Shown: positions 22,623 to 36,703, counted from the first letter of the stretch. The stretch: 64,000 nucleotides of DNA from Centrapalus pauciflorus (GCA_020465985.1 JAANYP010002985.1:262494-326493); one strand, 5' to 3'. Numbers and translations are program-made. Notes: generated from the letters alone by a model not told the origin.

Positions 22623-23117
22623 CAAAAAAATTATATCTTAGTTCTAACTTATTCTAAGGAGTATGATAAGTCTATAGTTCATTTTTAATAGAATGAAATT
22701 TTCTATGTATACGAAGAGTAATGTATTCTGTGGAAAATATGTAGCATTCTATGTAGAGTAAATGTATTCTAAGGAGAATATGATGCATTCTATATAGAAT
22801 TAATGTATTCTATGCGAATTAACATATTATTATATCTAAGTTCTAACTTATTCTAAGGAGAATGATCTACGAGTCTCAAAGTAAAAAAGATTAAACTCTA
22901 TTCGAGGTATTTAAAACAACAAACTATGGAAATTAGGAACATTTTAAAAAATTATGTGTAACATACAAAAACTATTTTATAGGTAAAACGCGACATACTA
23001 AAACATTCTTCGAACAATAGATAAAACAGAGATAAAATTTTTTCCACTTCAATACAAAAAGTGTTACTGACAATCTTTAGCAATGAAGATCATGCAAAAC
23101 TACCCAAACTTAGCCGC

Positions 23118-26100
23118 TCATTTCCCTTTAAGCGGGCAGTTACGAGAATCATGATTTGTTTGGCTGTTACAGGACCTGCATAAACGAGTGCGTTTGTGGC
23201 TCTCGACTACCTTTTTCTCCCTTAGCCCTATCAACCTTTTGTTTGTCCTGCATCCTTTGTTGCGAATACCAGTTGGAACATGAATACTTAATGTTTCTGG
23301 TGCTTTTGATCCCAGAAGCCTCTCAAAGGTTTCGTCCTTGTTATAGCTAGTCATACACTTCCCATCGACGTCAACCTCCCCCAAGTCTTTCTTGAACATT
23401 TCAAAAAGCGTACTAATCTTTTCTGGATAATCGTTTAGACATAAAACAACGTTGCAGACGTAACTCATGAACTCATATGCTTCCTTTCTTATATTACTGG
23501 ATTCAGCAATATCTTTGCGCATGCGGTTGAAGAAAGACGCCTCTTTGGTCCAACGGGGCATGATGTAATTATGGGGGATCTTTTCGACGTTGTTTACATT
23601 TAGAACACAAAAAATGTGTCTGCAAAGCAACCCCATCCAAATGAACATCCGACAATCACAATCAATGGTGCCCATGATGGAATCTTTTACAACCTGTATT
23701 AAAATCATAATAATCAACCAATGATGTACAAAATGAATACGCTTCAATTGATATGGACAGCGAGATTCTATGATCTTATTCTACGTAGAATATGGCTTAT
23801 TTTTAAGCACGATATCGATATTTTATGAAGAATATAAGTATTTTACGTAGAATAAGCATTTTTTCTGAATAGAATAATGATATTCTATGTAGAATATGAG
23901 CCCATTCTGTTTATTCTAAGCTCATCTTCTACGTAGAATATGAGTTATTTTAAAGCATGATATCAATATTCTATGAAGAATATCAGTATTTTACATAGAA
24001 TAATCGTTTTTTCTGAATAGAATAACGTTATTCTATGTAGAATATGAGACCATTCTGTTTAGAACAACACACAGACCTGACATCGAATACCTTATTCTAC
24101 AAATAGTTTATTTAGAATATGAACAAAAGAAATATATATTGGTTCCGGTAAATGAAAAAATACTTAAAAAATTTTTTTTAGGGAAATGAACCTTGAAATC
24201 CTTTTTTAGATGATTTTCCGCAGCTTTATCCTTTATTGTGATCACCTCCATTGATTCATCGTGTGATGTTGCAATCTGGACACATGCTGTTAACCCCGAA
24301 GAAATTTCATCCTGGACGTACTTGAAAATCGAGTGAGAGTATACCTCATGGGCGTGCCTCTCAATCGCAAGATGGGTCTTCATTGTTTCGCTCCTTGTGT
24401 CATCTTCTACATCCAACTCAAATTGAGCAATTCTCTGTTTTTCCATGGCGCCTTCGAATCGCATCATGAACTCAACTAAAGTAGATTGGTAATTTTTGCA
24501 AACTTTAAAGAAAGAATTCTCACTTTCAGAATGAGATGTTGTTCTCATTAACCCGTTCATCGGAACATCAATGAAAAACGCTGGAATGCATAACTCACGT
24601 TCCTTGTGAATGTCATTAAACCATCTGTTGCCTGATAAATCGTAGTCTCCTATGAATAAATTTCACTTCCTTTCAAACTCATCAACTTACATGTTGCGAG
24701 ACCACACTATATCGTTAAACCTCACACGGAAATCATTGTCGTTGAAGCATCCTGGTCAGTAACAATGAGGTTTGGTTCATGCCCCATATTACGAACGAAT
24801 GCTTCAAACAACCACACATATGACTCAATTGATTCGCTTGCTATTAAATCGGCTCCGGATGTCATGCATTTCTTGTGATTATCAATTCCAGTGAATGGAA
24901 CAAACACCATCACGTATCTAATGAGAAGGGACAACAAATCAAGTAACTAACATATAGTCAAAAACAAAAACCGAAGTAAAAAAGATATGGGATTATTCTA
25001 TTTAAAGTAACATATTCTATTGGAAATATATGAAAATTCTCCGTAGAATAATGGTATTCTATGTAGAATGAGAGATCATTCTACGTAGAAAAAAGGCCCA
25101 GGAACATAGAATACTCCAAAAAATAATTGAACACTTACTTGTTTGCAGAATATGTGGCATCAGCAGATACAACATCCCCAAAAGCTTTGTAGTTCAGTTT
25201 CATGGTTTCGTCAGCCCAAAACAAACATACTAACTCGCCCTCGCTGTTGCATTTATACTCACAGGAAAAATTTGGAATGTGGTTTGCATTGCTTATCAAG
25301 CGGTCAACAACCATTTGAGCGTCACTATCACCAATGAACCGATTCAAAACTCTTTAAAATTTTTTGATGCGTTCCTACTAAATTTTAAGTTCTTATAACC
25401 ACCCGCAATGTCGGACAAGTATCTACGAGCAACAACAGGACCAACATTCGCCCTGGACATGTCGTGTAACAAAGTCTTATCAGCGAAGTCAAGCTGTCTG
25501 CGCATCTTAAGCATGTGTTTCCTGTCATCTGATAACAACTGATGGTTGTGCCTCTCGACAAAATCATATACAATGTACTTTTTTGAAGCCACGGATAACA
25601 ACTTTATCTTCACACAGGCGCCACATTCTGCCCGACCGCTTTTCCCTCGACAGAGTTTGTTCTCAGGCGCAAGATAGCCTTCTTTATTGCGTAATATATA
25701 TTTGATTGTAACAACTTCATCGTTATTCTTTTTTGTCGTTCCTTTTCTAGTGTCAAAACCAGACAAATCAACATACTTTTCATACATTCCAATAGCATCG
25801 TCCAGCGAAGAATACACATTGTATTTTTGCGGTTTTAAATGAGACGGAACGTTGGGAATCCAATATCTCCCTCCCCCTGAAGTTGTCTCCTCAGAACCCT
25901 CATCGTTTATCAAGGTCTTTAGCGTTTCATCTTTACCCGAATCTGTGATTTCGAAATATAACAAAGCTTAGGAAATATGAAACAACAAAAAGATAAATTA
26001 AACTCAAATAAAAGTATACATATACAAAGAATAACAAATCTATATGTATAGATGAAGGCATTCCATAAACTCTACGAAACATATAAAACATTCTATGTAT

Positions 26101-26544
26101 AATATTATGCATTCTACGTAGAATATTTATCATTCTAAAACGAATACATCATATTCTACGTTAAATGTACAATATTCTACATAGAATATGAGTTATTCTA
26201 TATAAAATAGAAAATATTCTACACAGATGATAACAAAGTAAACTAAAAACTATACGGATTGCATACAAACAAATAAAATAGAAGCTTCAGTCAATTTTCA
26301 AAAACTAATATTGAAAGAAAAACTACTATGAGAAACTTCGAATAATACGAAAAGACAAATACACACTGACAGAAACACTACAATTCAAAACTTATTAGGA
26401 ATAAACATTAGATACAACAACGATTACTCTAATAAAAAAATGACCTGGATTAGGAAAAGAACGATCGTCGACCTCCTCATCTGCTGCAAAACAATTTGGA
26501 AAAACATTACATGGTGTCTGTTGAACTGTGCAGGTCGACTTCAT
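23118..26544 (-). pseudogene. FAR1-related MULE transposase, frameshifted and internally deleted
   Basis: Probable exons on the minus strand: 26544-26445, 25942-25139, 24917-24691, 24649-24192 and 23693-23118. Exon 2 holds a FAR1-type DNA-binding domain (YVDLSGFDTRKGTTKKN, CGACVKIKL, FVERHNHQLL). SADATYSANK carries the first Asp of the DDE triad. Exon 3 carries VPFTGIDNHKK and LIVTDQDAS with the second Asp. Exon 4 has SESENSFFK, where the third acidic residue is expected. Exon 5 has the SWIM zinc finger (CDCRMFIWMGLLCRH) and a C-terminal knuckle (CRSCNSQTNHDSRNC). Lesions: a one-base loss near 25355 (NFKEF-stop before VLNRFIGDS), and a deletion near 24760 removing the usual HRxCMWH segment. 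Exon 3 to 4 phases no longer agree. Introns carry the TTCTACGTAGAA motif. Confidence 0.82.
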
Positions 26545-26812
26545 GGATTCAGGTGGGAAAAAAAACTGAGAATGTTTTCCAGCGACTCGACGGAACTAAT
26601 CTTCTTCTTGCCGGAAAAAATGGAAGAAACCGGAAAAATTAATGACAAACACAATGATGATTGCATAGTTAATTAAAGGGCTTAATTAAATGACAAAAAG
26701 TTGCAATCTTTTCTGAAGGGTCGCATGGAAAAGGCCAAGGAAAATGACAGATTTGCCCTTAGTGGAGACTCCCATCTTTGCAAATGTTTACAATAATGTC
26801 ATTGATTATCCA

Positions 26813-27042
<230 letters not shown>

Positions 27043-27092
27043 GTGTGTTATAATCAATTACATATTCTACCTACCATCATGATCTATATATC

Positions 27093-27100
27093 TATATATA
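27093..27100 (+). promoter_or_regulatory. TATA box of the Kunitz gene
   Basis: TATATATA followed by gaagcccaac lies 58 bp upstream of the start codon. Transcription would start near 27120-27130, leaving a short 5' UTR. Confidence 0.6.
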
Positions 27101-27157
27101 GAAGCCCAACACTAGAAAAAAAATCACAAAACCCCCGATCAATTTCAAGTCGCAAAA

Positions 27158-27808
27158 ATGCAGGTTACCAAATTGTTTCTTGCTTTTGTTCTTATCCTCT
27201 TCTTTAGTTCCCTGTCACTGTGTTCTACTTCTGTTGCTCAGGCGGACACTGTGAATGATATTCAAACGATCCCAGTCACGTATGGTTCAAACTACACCAT
27301 GACTGGGGGGCCTTTATGTGGTAAAGCTAATGTAATGCCACGTGAAGGAACATGTAGATACGATATCACTCAAGATAATTTTCGGACTCCTAATGGTACC
27401 TTTTTCTCCTTCATCCGGAACGGTAATACGCCTCCTGGTGAAACTGTCGTTAGAATAGGGGCTGCAATCGCCATTTCATGGTCTTCAAGACCAAGTATAT
27501 GTTCCAACAGTTCGCTTTGGAAAGTCTCAGATGCTCCCTCTCGCATTATAACCATTGGTGGATCCTTGAATACATCAAGCAGCTGTTTTCGAATGGTTAG
27601 GCCTCAATTTCCTGTTATCGTATTCTCCACCTACATCATTCAGCACTGTCCTTACTTGTGTACCGGAGGAAACGATACGTGTTATCCGGTTGGCGTTTTC
27701 GAACCCATCAACGGCATCAAATATCTTTCTTCTAACCGTCCGTATTTGGAATTGTCTTTGATACGGAATCCTTTTTCCGCACCGCTGCCACCGTTGGAAA
27801 TCATTTAG
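27158..27808 (+). CDS. Kunitz-type (STI family) protease inhibitor-like secreted protein
   Basis: A single 216-residue open frame with no intron, as usual for plant Kunitz genes. Residues 1-29 form a signal peptide (hydrophobic LFLAFVLILFF, cleavage likely after AQA). The mature N-terminus VNDIQTIPVTYGSNYTM fits the Kunitz signature ([LIVM]-x-D ... [LIVM]-x5-Y-x-[LIVM]), although the usual Gly is Thr. Further family landmarks are NSSLWKV (118-123), IQHCPYLC (161-168) and CYPVGVF. Cys residues at 54, 66, 115, 143, 164, 168 and 175 allow more disulfides than the typical two. Members inhibit serine proteases in defence or act as miraculin-like proteins; the reactive loop here is not conserved enough to predict a target. 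The frame is intact and has its own TATA box and AATAAA signal. Confidence 0.88.
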   Translation: MQVTKLFLAFVLILFFSSLSLCSTSVAQADTVNDIQTIPVTYGSNYTMTGGPLCGKANVMPREGTCRYDITQDNFRTPNGTFFSFIRNGNTPPGETVVRIGAAIAISWSSRPSICSNSSLWKVSDAPSRIITIGGSLNTSSSCFRMVRPQFPVIVFSTYIIQHCPYLCTGGNDTCYPVGVFEPINGIKYLSSNRPYLELSLIRNPFSAPLPPLEII

Positions 27809-27897
27809 CTTTTCTTTCAAAATTAATACGAATCCATCGTCATGTAAAAGGGTACATGTTAGCCCTTACTTTATTGTCCGACGCCCCTTAGGGCCTA

Positions 27898-27903
27898 AAT
27901 AAA
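27898..27903 (+). terminator. Polyadenylation signal of the Kunitz gene
   Basis: AATAAA lies 90 bp after the TAG stop, a normal distance for a plant 3' UTR. It is immediately followed by a T/A-rich stretch. Confidence 0.5.
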
Positions 27904-28100
27904 TGGAATACAATATTACAGTTATCCCTTAAATCTTAATTTACTAAGCACAAAAAATTACAAATGGATCCATCCATATAAATAAAGTAAACAAAATTAC
28001 CTTGGTCCCTATGTATAAAATGATAATATACTATACCATGTACTATAAACTATATTTTTGAACCATTATAATCCAAATTATGACAATATGTTTAGTAGAT

Positions 28101-29488
28101 CACTACAAGAAAATCACCTTTTTGCGGCGACAAATGTCGTCGCTAAAAGTGACTATGTCGTCGCAGAAGACCTATTGCGGCGACATGTCGTCGCAAAAAG
28201 GTCGTCGCTGTAGCCTCGTAGCTAAACATCTTTTGCGACGACATTTTGGCCCTTTTGCGACGACGGTTTCCAGCAATATCGGCTTGACACGTCATCACTT
28301 TTTGCGACGACAAAGTCGTCGCAAAAAGTTTTATGAAAATTAAATCAAAATTAAAATCAAAACCTTTTGCGACGACAATGTCGCCGCTAAAGGGGACATT
28401 CTGCGACGACATTTCTACTTTTTGCGACGACATTTTGACTTTTTGCGACGACATGTCGCCGCAAAAAGTCAAAATGTCGTCGCAAAAAGTGACATAAAAT
28501 GCACAGAAATAGGGATTTAGCGACGACATGTCGCCGCAAAAGGCAAAAATGTCGTCGCAAAAGGTGACATAAAATGCACAGAAATAGGGCTTTAGCGACG
28601 ACATGTCGCCGCAAAAGGCCAAAATGTCGTCGCAAAAAGTGACATAAAATGCACGAATTTTGGCTGTTTTTTTTGGCCCCCAATCGGGTTATAGAATCCT
28701 GTTCGCTGCATTTACAATTTGATATTTTCAAACCAACTCAAATTTAATATATTTCTAACCTTTAATGTCAACCCACCGGAGTGTTCACCGGAGCAACAAC
28801 TACAAACCGGAAAAGTAAAACAAACTTCAAGTTCATAGAAATGTACAAAAAAATAACGACATTTATGTTAAATGAAACCAACCTTATATTTTGGTCGGAA
28901 ATAACCAATATTCACCGGAGAAAAGGAGATGAGCCGAAGTCGCCGGAAAAAATGGAGGGTCGCCGGAAAAAATGGAGGGTCGCCGGAAAAAGGAGAATCC
29001 CGGGTGGTGGAGAGTGGATCCGGACAAAGAAGGTCGCCGGTGGTGAAGAGTGGCCGGAGGTGGAGGGTTGCCGGAGAAACACAAAAGGAGAGGAGAAGGA
29101 GGAGAGTGAGAGAGGTAGGTGAAAAGTGAAGAGACTGGGTGGGTTAATGGGTAATAAATCGGTGACCCTTTTGCGGCGACATATAGTCGTCGCTGATTCC
29201 CTATGGCGGCGACCCGTCGTCGCAGAAAGCCAAAAATGTCGCCGCAAATTCCCCGAAAAAAAACGCGGCCTTTTCACCGCGCAAAACCCTATTTTCGTGC
29301 CAAAAAAAAAATAAAAATTTAATATGTTAAGCCTTTTTGCGACGACAATGTCGCCGCAAAAGGCCTTCCCCGAGTTTTGACCAATTTTAGTCAAAAAGCA
29401 CATTTTTTTTGTCTTTTAGTGGGGAATTTGCGACGACATATGTCGCCGCAAAAAGTCTCCGTCGCATTTTCCTCTTTTCCTTGTAGTG
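28101..29488. mobile_element. Non-autonomous CACTA (En/Spm) element
   Basis: The ends are CACTACAAGAAAA (28101) and TTTTCCTTGTAGTG (to 29488), a clean CACTA inverted repeat. GAT at 28098-28100 and 29489-29491 is a perfect 3 bp target-site duplication. Both flanks hold dense copies of a motif close to TTTTTGCGACGACA, in both orientations, the subterminal transposase-binding array typical of the superfamily. The middle (28900-29130) is GC-richer and purine-rich with three copies of a phrase close to tcgccggaaaaaatggaggg, probably captured host sequence. There is no transposase. ORFs read across the array (repeats of FLRRH or CGDMSS) are by-products of the motif. Confidence 0.92.
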
Positions 29489-29491
29489 GAT

Positions 29492-30083
29492 GCATGGATA
29501 AACATAAAATGCTTATTACAAATATTACAAGTATTTATGTTAATAAATAGTATTTCTTTACTTTGTAATGTTGTGATTGCTTGAAAAGAATAGCAATAAC
29601 ATTTTTATCTGTTAGTAACAACCACAATATATTTTTTTTATCCACATTTAACTTGTCATTTTTTTTAAAATAATTTACAATATTAGACTCGTAATCTTTC
29701 ATCACGTATAACAACTTAGAAATATTTTTGTTAAACATACTATATACTATTGAAATTGTTCTTTCCGCAATTATATCTTTAAATTTTCACTTTCTATTAA
29801 TCATAACATCTAACTGAGTTTACGATTTTTTTTTCTTGATTTATTTCATTCTTTACATTAGTAAATTTCATCTTTAATGATTTTGGTTTGAAATTTTAAT
29901 TTGTGTATTTAATGTTTTACTATTTGAATTAGATTTTTAGTTTATTTTGTAACTAGTTTATGAAACTACGTTGATACATGGATAATTTATAATACTTAAT
30001 TGTTTACAATAAATGTATGTAAACTTAAAATTAAAACGATATAAATAATTGAGAACATCTAATGTCACATGTCACCACATTAA
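29492..30083. other. AT-rich spacer
   Basis: No gene, inverted repeat or TSD was recognised. The sequence is AT-rich with short homopolymers. Confidence 0.6.
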
Positions 30084-30447
30084 GAGGGTGTTTGGTTTTG
30101 CGTTGTAAACGGGATTATTAGCTTATTGCGTTACAATAACGTAAATAATTGATTTAAAGTGTTTGTATTGTATACATTAATAAGTGATTATTTGCGTTTA
30201 ACGTTAGTCCTACCCCACTTTTTCATAAGTTAAAAAATGTAGCTTATTCGCTTAATAAGTGATTATTTACAAATGAAAACGCAAATCCAAACACTTTAAA
30301 AACTGATTATTTGATAATTATGATAACAAACAGCAGAAGCAAAACAAAACACTACATTTTCGGCAGCACTTTTGGTTACAACTATTATCTGGTTATTAGT
30401 TTCCAAAATGCTACAACACTTTTACAAACACAAATCCAAACACCCTC
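30084..30447. mobile_element. Tourist-like (PIF/Harbinger) MITE
   Basis: The ends are GAGGGTGTTTGG and CCAAACACCCTC, flanked by TAA on both sides (30081-30083 and 30448-30450). That matches the PIF/Harbinger TSD. Length is 364 bp and there is no ORF. Confidence 0.88.
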
Positions 30448-30450
30448 TAA

Positions 30451-31498
30451 CTAACCAAATTTTCATTTTCCCTTCTAATTTTCCTAAAATAACTATTCTT
30501 ACTCATTTAATTAATTTCAAAAACAAAATTAATTACCATGTAATTTAAGTTCAATTAATAAAAGTCAATTCAGTTTAATTACTTTTGAATTTAACACTTA
30601 ATTGGCTAATTTTACCAAAATTAATTTATTTTAAATTAATTTGTATAATTTTTTAGTATATACTTTATCCGTCGTCATTAAACATATTGTTGTCTTAACT
30701 ATATATTTATAACAATTAGAATATAACAAAATCATTTTCATATTTTCATAATTTCCATAATTTCTTTATTTCAGTTTAATTTCACTACTTAGTTATTGTT
30801 TTTTATAATAATATTTAAAATTCATATATTATTAAAGCTAATTATTTTTTTAATATAATATTGATGTAACACATCTATCTATTTTAATAAATGAGTAAAT
30901 AGATGTGACGTGTACCTTTATTAGGATGTTATTTGACACATTCATGTATTGACACGCGTAACTTAACATTCAATTCTTTTTTTTAAATTTTAAATTTTAT
31001 ATATTTCTTATTTACTTAAAATAACATACACGGTTCCTTTCTTTGTAAATATAAACATTCGATTCTAATTATCAAATTATATTTTATTTACTTACAATAA
31101 AAGTCTTCAAAAATGATTACTCAATGTTGTTTGTTTCTATAAGAGTCTGTTTTCACACATGGTCAATTGCATGTTACCCTATCTAGAGTTAAAAGTAGAT
31201 AGTGTTTAAAAGTTTTAAATTTAGATAAGGATGATAGTTAGCAACGAAACAATAAATGTTGTGTACAAAGAGTTATTTTTCAAATTATGATTTATCATGA
31301 ATACATATGCTATATTTTTTTATTTAACATACTCATGTATATCCCTTTTGATACACGACTTTAGTTATACTTTTTTAAATTAAACTATATATAAGCTTTG
31401 TGATACACGGCTTTAACCAAATTTTCAATTTATTTTTTAAACGATATAAATATTAATTCTAATTTCAAATGTGATTTGTAATAGTCATAATCTCATGG
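30451..31498. other. AT-rich spacer
   Basis: No coding region is seen. A short stem exists at about 30869-30909 (catctat...atagatg). Otherwise the stretch is unstructured AT-rich DNA. Confidence 0.55.
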
Positions 31499-31568
31499 CA
31501 CTACAAAAATTAGGGCTTTAGCGGCGTCGGAATTAGCGGCGACATTAAAGCCGGTATTTCTTGTGGTG
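31499..31568. mobile_element. Miniature 70 bp CACTA element
   Basis: It starts CACTACAAAAATTAG and ends TATTTCTTGTGGTG, a 13 bp imperfect CACTA inverted repeat. Between them are only two copies of agcggcg-type motifs. The flanking trimers are tgg and cgg, two of three matching. It is probably an extreme internal-deletion derivative. Confidence 0.5.
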
Positions 31569-31881
31569 CGGTTATAACGGTGGTAAAGTTGATAAAATAT
31601 ATCATATGATATTAATCAAGTAGAAAATAAGCAACAAATGAATAAAAAAAATAAATTTAAATTTGGAATAAAAAACAATAAATCAAACTTTTAAACCCAC
31701 AATTAAAAATTAGGACTATGAATATTGAATAAGACGCAAAATCCAACGTACCTCGAAAACCTAGCTAGTTATAATGAGTTATAGAAAACTAATTTAATGT
31801 TATGATTGAAAAAAAAAACTAGGATACCATGAATATAAAATAAGGGTACCTAAATTACAATTTTCGTCTCCATTGTTATAT

Positions 31882-32208
31882 ATTCTTCCGTTCCGAAATA
31901 ATTATCTATTTTTGACTTTTGAAGTTTTTCTTTTTCAACTTTGATCTCAAATATATTTGTTTGTATTATATATATATAATACTTGATGAATATTATACCC
32001 AATGGAAATACCTTTAAAATCAATTCCTTTCATAGCCGTTTTCAAGTAGTGTTCGATCGATTACGTATTAATCAATATTCGATTGATTGGTCTGAGGTTA
32101 TATTTTGCATCACATATTATATAACACAAAGAAAAATATTTAATGTCAAAGTTGAGAAAGAAATACTTCAAAAGTCGAAATTGGACAATTATTTTGGAAC
32201 GGAGGGAG
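31882..32208. mobile_element. Stowaway-like (Tc1/mariner) MITE
   Basis: The right end GGAACGGAGGGAG followed by TA is the classic Stowaway terminus. The left end (attcttccgttcc) is a diverged copy preceded by TA. The inner 20 bp on each side pair as aaataatta / aattatttt. Length is about 327 bp. The ORF at 31983-32213 crosses it and is spurious. Confidence 0.82.
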
Positions 32209-32229
32209 TATAAATTATGGCTATGATCC

Positions 32230-33645
<1,416 letters not shown>

Positions 33646-33938
33646 TTTATATAAGCACATGGACGAAAGTTGTAATTTACCCATAAAATTTTTAATGATA
33701 AAAATATAGAAGAGCAATTTTCTTGATAAAAATTGACAAATATATTGACATGTATGATAAAAGAATTAGATGGTTAATGACTTAATGTTATTAGAAAATT
33801 ATATAAAAAAACGGAGTCATTTTTTTTAACACCTTAATGATATAAATTAATAAATTTTAGTTGAAAATGTATTAAGATTTATTTTTTTATATTTAAAGTA
33901 AGAAAGCAACATGTTGATAAATATATGTAAAAATAATA

Positions 33939-35908
33939 GAGTAAATTACAGAAACGGTTCCTGTGGTTCACATAAAAACTTTGGATACGGTCACTGTAGT
34001 TTCAATTTTGCATAAACGGTCCTTATCTTCACTGTTTACTTGTAAAATTGGTCCCTCTGCTGTTAACTTTAACCATGAATTGGTTAAATTTTTTATAATG
34101 ACCATTTTACCCTTTTCTTTTTATAACATTTTGGTCCTTCAAGTTTGCAATTCATTTTAGTTTTGGTCCCTTAAGTAAATTTTTTTATTTAACTCTATAT
34201 TACTTATTATTATTATTATTATTATTTTATTATTATTATTATTATTACTTTTATTATTATTATTATTATTAATTTAACTTTTTACATATTAATTTATTTG
34301 TTTACTAAGTTTTTTTTTATTTTAATTCATTTTTTAATTTAAATTACCAATTATTTATTTTTTTATTCTAAACAATTGTATCAAAATAGAATCCATTTTA
34401 TTTTTTATTTTTTCCGTATGAAAAAAATACAAACATTTTATATTATAGTTTTTCAAACCAAAAGATTTTGAATCTTAAACTTATATTACTTTTTTCAACC
34501 AAAAAAAGTTACAAATCATTCTTGTTTTAAGTTCTTTCATTTTCTAAATGTAAAAAATATGAAAACCAATCTGTTTTTTTATTTTTTATTTTTTGCACCA
34601 AAACCCATTCTAATTTTTTGTTTTGAGAAACGAAAAGAAATACAAACCATTCTGTTATTACTTTTTGCAAACGAGAATAATATAATTTTCGGTTTTTCCA
34701 AACAAAAAAAATCATTCTATTTTTCTAGTTTTTCGAATGTAACCATTCCTTTTTATTTTTTTCTCCGAACGAAAAAACTACGAACTATTATGTTTTTAAA
34801 GTTTTCCTAAATACGAAATAGCGTGTTTTTGTTCGGAAAAACTAAAGAAATGGAATGGTTTGTATTTTTTACGACATGAAAAAGTTAAAACTTAATATTA
34901 ATAAAAATTAATGGTTCGAAGTTTTTTTTTTCGGAAAAACTAAATAATAAAAGGGTTTGTTGTTTTTTATTAAAGAAAACTAAATAATGGAATGATTCGT
35001 ATTTTTTTTATTTTAGATTATTCTAGCCACTACGTTTTTAAATTTTTACCATCGTAAAAAATACAAGTCATTCCATTTTTTAGTTTTCCGAACAAAAAGA
35101 CTACACACTATTTCGTATCTAGGAAAAACTATTAAAACGTGATAGTTCGTAGTTTTTTCGTTCAGAGAATAAAATAAAAGAGATTGGTTTCGTTCGAAAA
35201 ACTAGAAAAATAAAATGATTTTTTTGTTTGGAAAAACTGAAAATCAGAATTATTCGTAGTTTTTTCGTTTCCCAAAAGAAAAAAAATCAGAAATGGTTGA
35301 TTTTTTTTGTGCAAAAAAATAAAAAACGGATCGGTTTTCATATTTTTTACGTTTAGAAAATGAAAAAACTTAAAACAAGATTGGTTTGCAACTTTTTTTT
35401 CGTTTAAAAAAACTAATAAAAGTTTAAGGTTCAAAATTTTTTGGTTTGGAAAAATACAATATAAAATGTTTGTATTTTTTTCATTCGGAAAAACTAAAAA
35501 AGAAAATGGGTTCTAATTTGATACAATTGTTTATAATAAAGAAATAAATAAGTTTGTAATTTAAATTAAAAAATATATTAAAATAAAAAAACTTAATAAA
35601 CAAAAAAATGAATATGTAAAAAGTTAAATTAATAATAATAATTAATAATTAATAATAATAATGATAAGTAAAATGAGTAAGGGACCAAAACTAAAATGCA
35701 CAACAAACTTGAAGGACCAAAATGTTATTAAAGAAAAGGGTAAAATGGTCATTATAAAAGATTTAACCTTTTCATGGTTAAAGTTAACAGTATAAGGACT
35801 AATTTTGAAAGTAAACAATGAAGATAAGGACCGTTTATGTAAAATTAACTACAGGAACCATATTCAAAGTTTTATGTAAATCATAGGTATCATTTCTGTA
35901 ATTTACTC
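33939..35908. mobile_element. 1.97 kb fold-back element, nearly all palindrome
   Basis: GAGTAAATTACAG at 33939 pairs with CTGTAATTTACTC ending at 35908. Both are flanked by AAAATAATA (33930-33938 and 35909-35917), a 9 bp TSD of Mutator length, though low in complexity. Inward, matching blocks continue in inverted order (ttggtccc, the (TTA)n tracts, caattgtatcaaa, gttttttcgtt motifs) to a centre near 34920. The arms approach 1 kb each. No convincing ORF exists; the Phe/Lys-rich ORFs reflect T- and A-rich arms. Confidence 0.8.
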
Positions 35909-35917
35909 AAAATAATA

Positions 35918-36703
35918 ATACCATAAAAGATTAGTAATATATAATAAAAATGGAAAGACCTTAATTAGGATATAACGCATATCTCCAATCGATCTGATAA
36001 GACGAAACAAAATTTAAAGATAAGATATTTTAATAAAATATAATGAAAACTCATGATAATATGAAATCAATAATAATAATATAGTATATTTTTTTACCAA
36101 TTAAAATAAGATAGAATCATCTTCAATATATAGATGCTCGTTAATTACATTCAATTCCACAAATATATATTTTCCCTGATACATTTGATTATCTATAATT
36201 CAAAAATTTATTATTATTATTATTATTATTATAAAAATTCTATTTGCACCCTTTCCTTAGCTATGATACGTGTGACATTTACCTTCTTGTGACATTTAAT
36301 ATTTTAAAATTGGAGTTTATGCGTGTTTGCACGTCGATCTGCCAGTATTGTCTTGAAGTCGAAGATGAAGCCGTTTTTCATATTTCCGGTCAAGAAACAA
36401 TGCTACAAACAATAAATATTTGTAGAAGTGGACTCGAGGCTTGCGTCCCGGAATCCACCTCCGATACTCAAGTCAATTTTGGTGCAAGAATAAGTTATAT
36501 AAAACTTATATGGCAAAAATAGAATAATATGGCTGGGGATATAATGTTTAACGTTGCACACAGAGTATAGAGTTCCGGGCAAAATGCAAGAAAAGATTGG
36601 GATAGAGAGAGAGTTTTCTCCCTCCTTTTGGCGGCTCCCCTCCTTTAAAAAAAAAAAAAAAAACTTTCTTCTCATTTCATTTGCTCATATATATATGGGC
36701 TTA
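35918..36703. other. AT-rich spacer with (TTA)n
   Basis: A (TTA)n run sits near 36211-36232. The stretch 36260-36520 is less AT-rich and could be a degraded exon (short ORF 36244-36522 with CTSICQYCLEVEDEA), but I do not recognise it. An A17 run occurs at 36646-36662. Confidence 0.45.

Noticed and set aside
26440..26676. 78-residue plus-strand ORF
   Set aside because: It lies antisense to exon 1 and leader of the FAR1 transposase, whose splice phase fits exon 2.
28143..28731. Repeating ORFs with CGDMSS or FLRRH units
   Set aside because: They are translations of the CACTA subterminal motif in two frames, not a repeat protein.
34527..35434. Phe/Lys-rich ORFs in both directions
   Set aside because: They mirror one another because the region is a long palindrome of A- and T-rich sequence; no domain.
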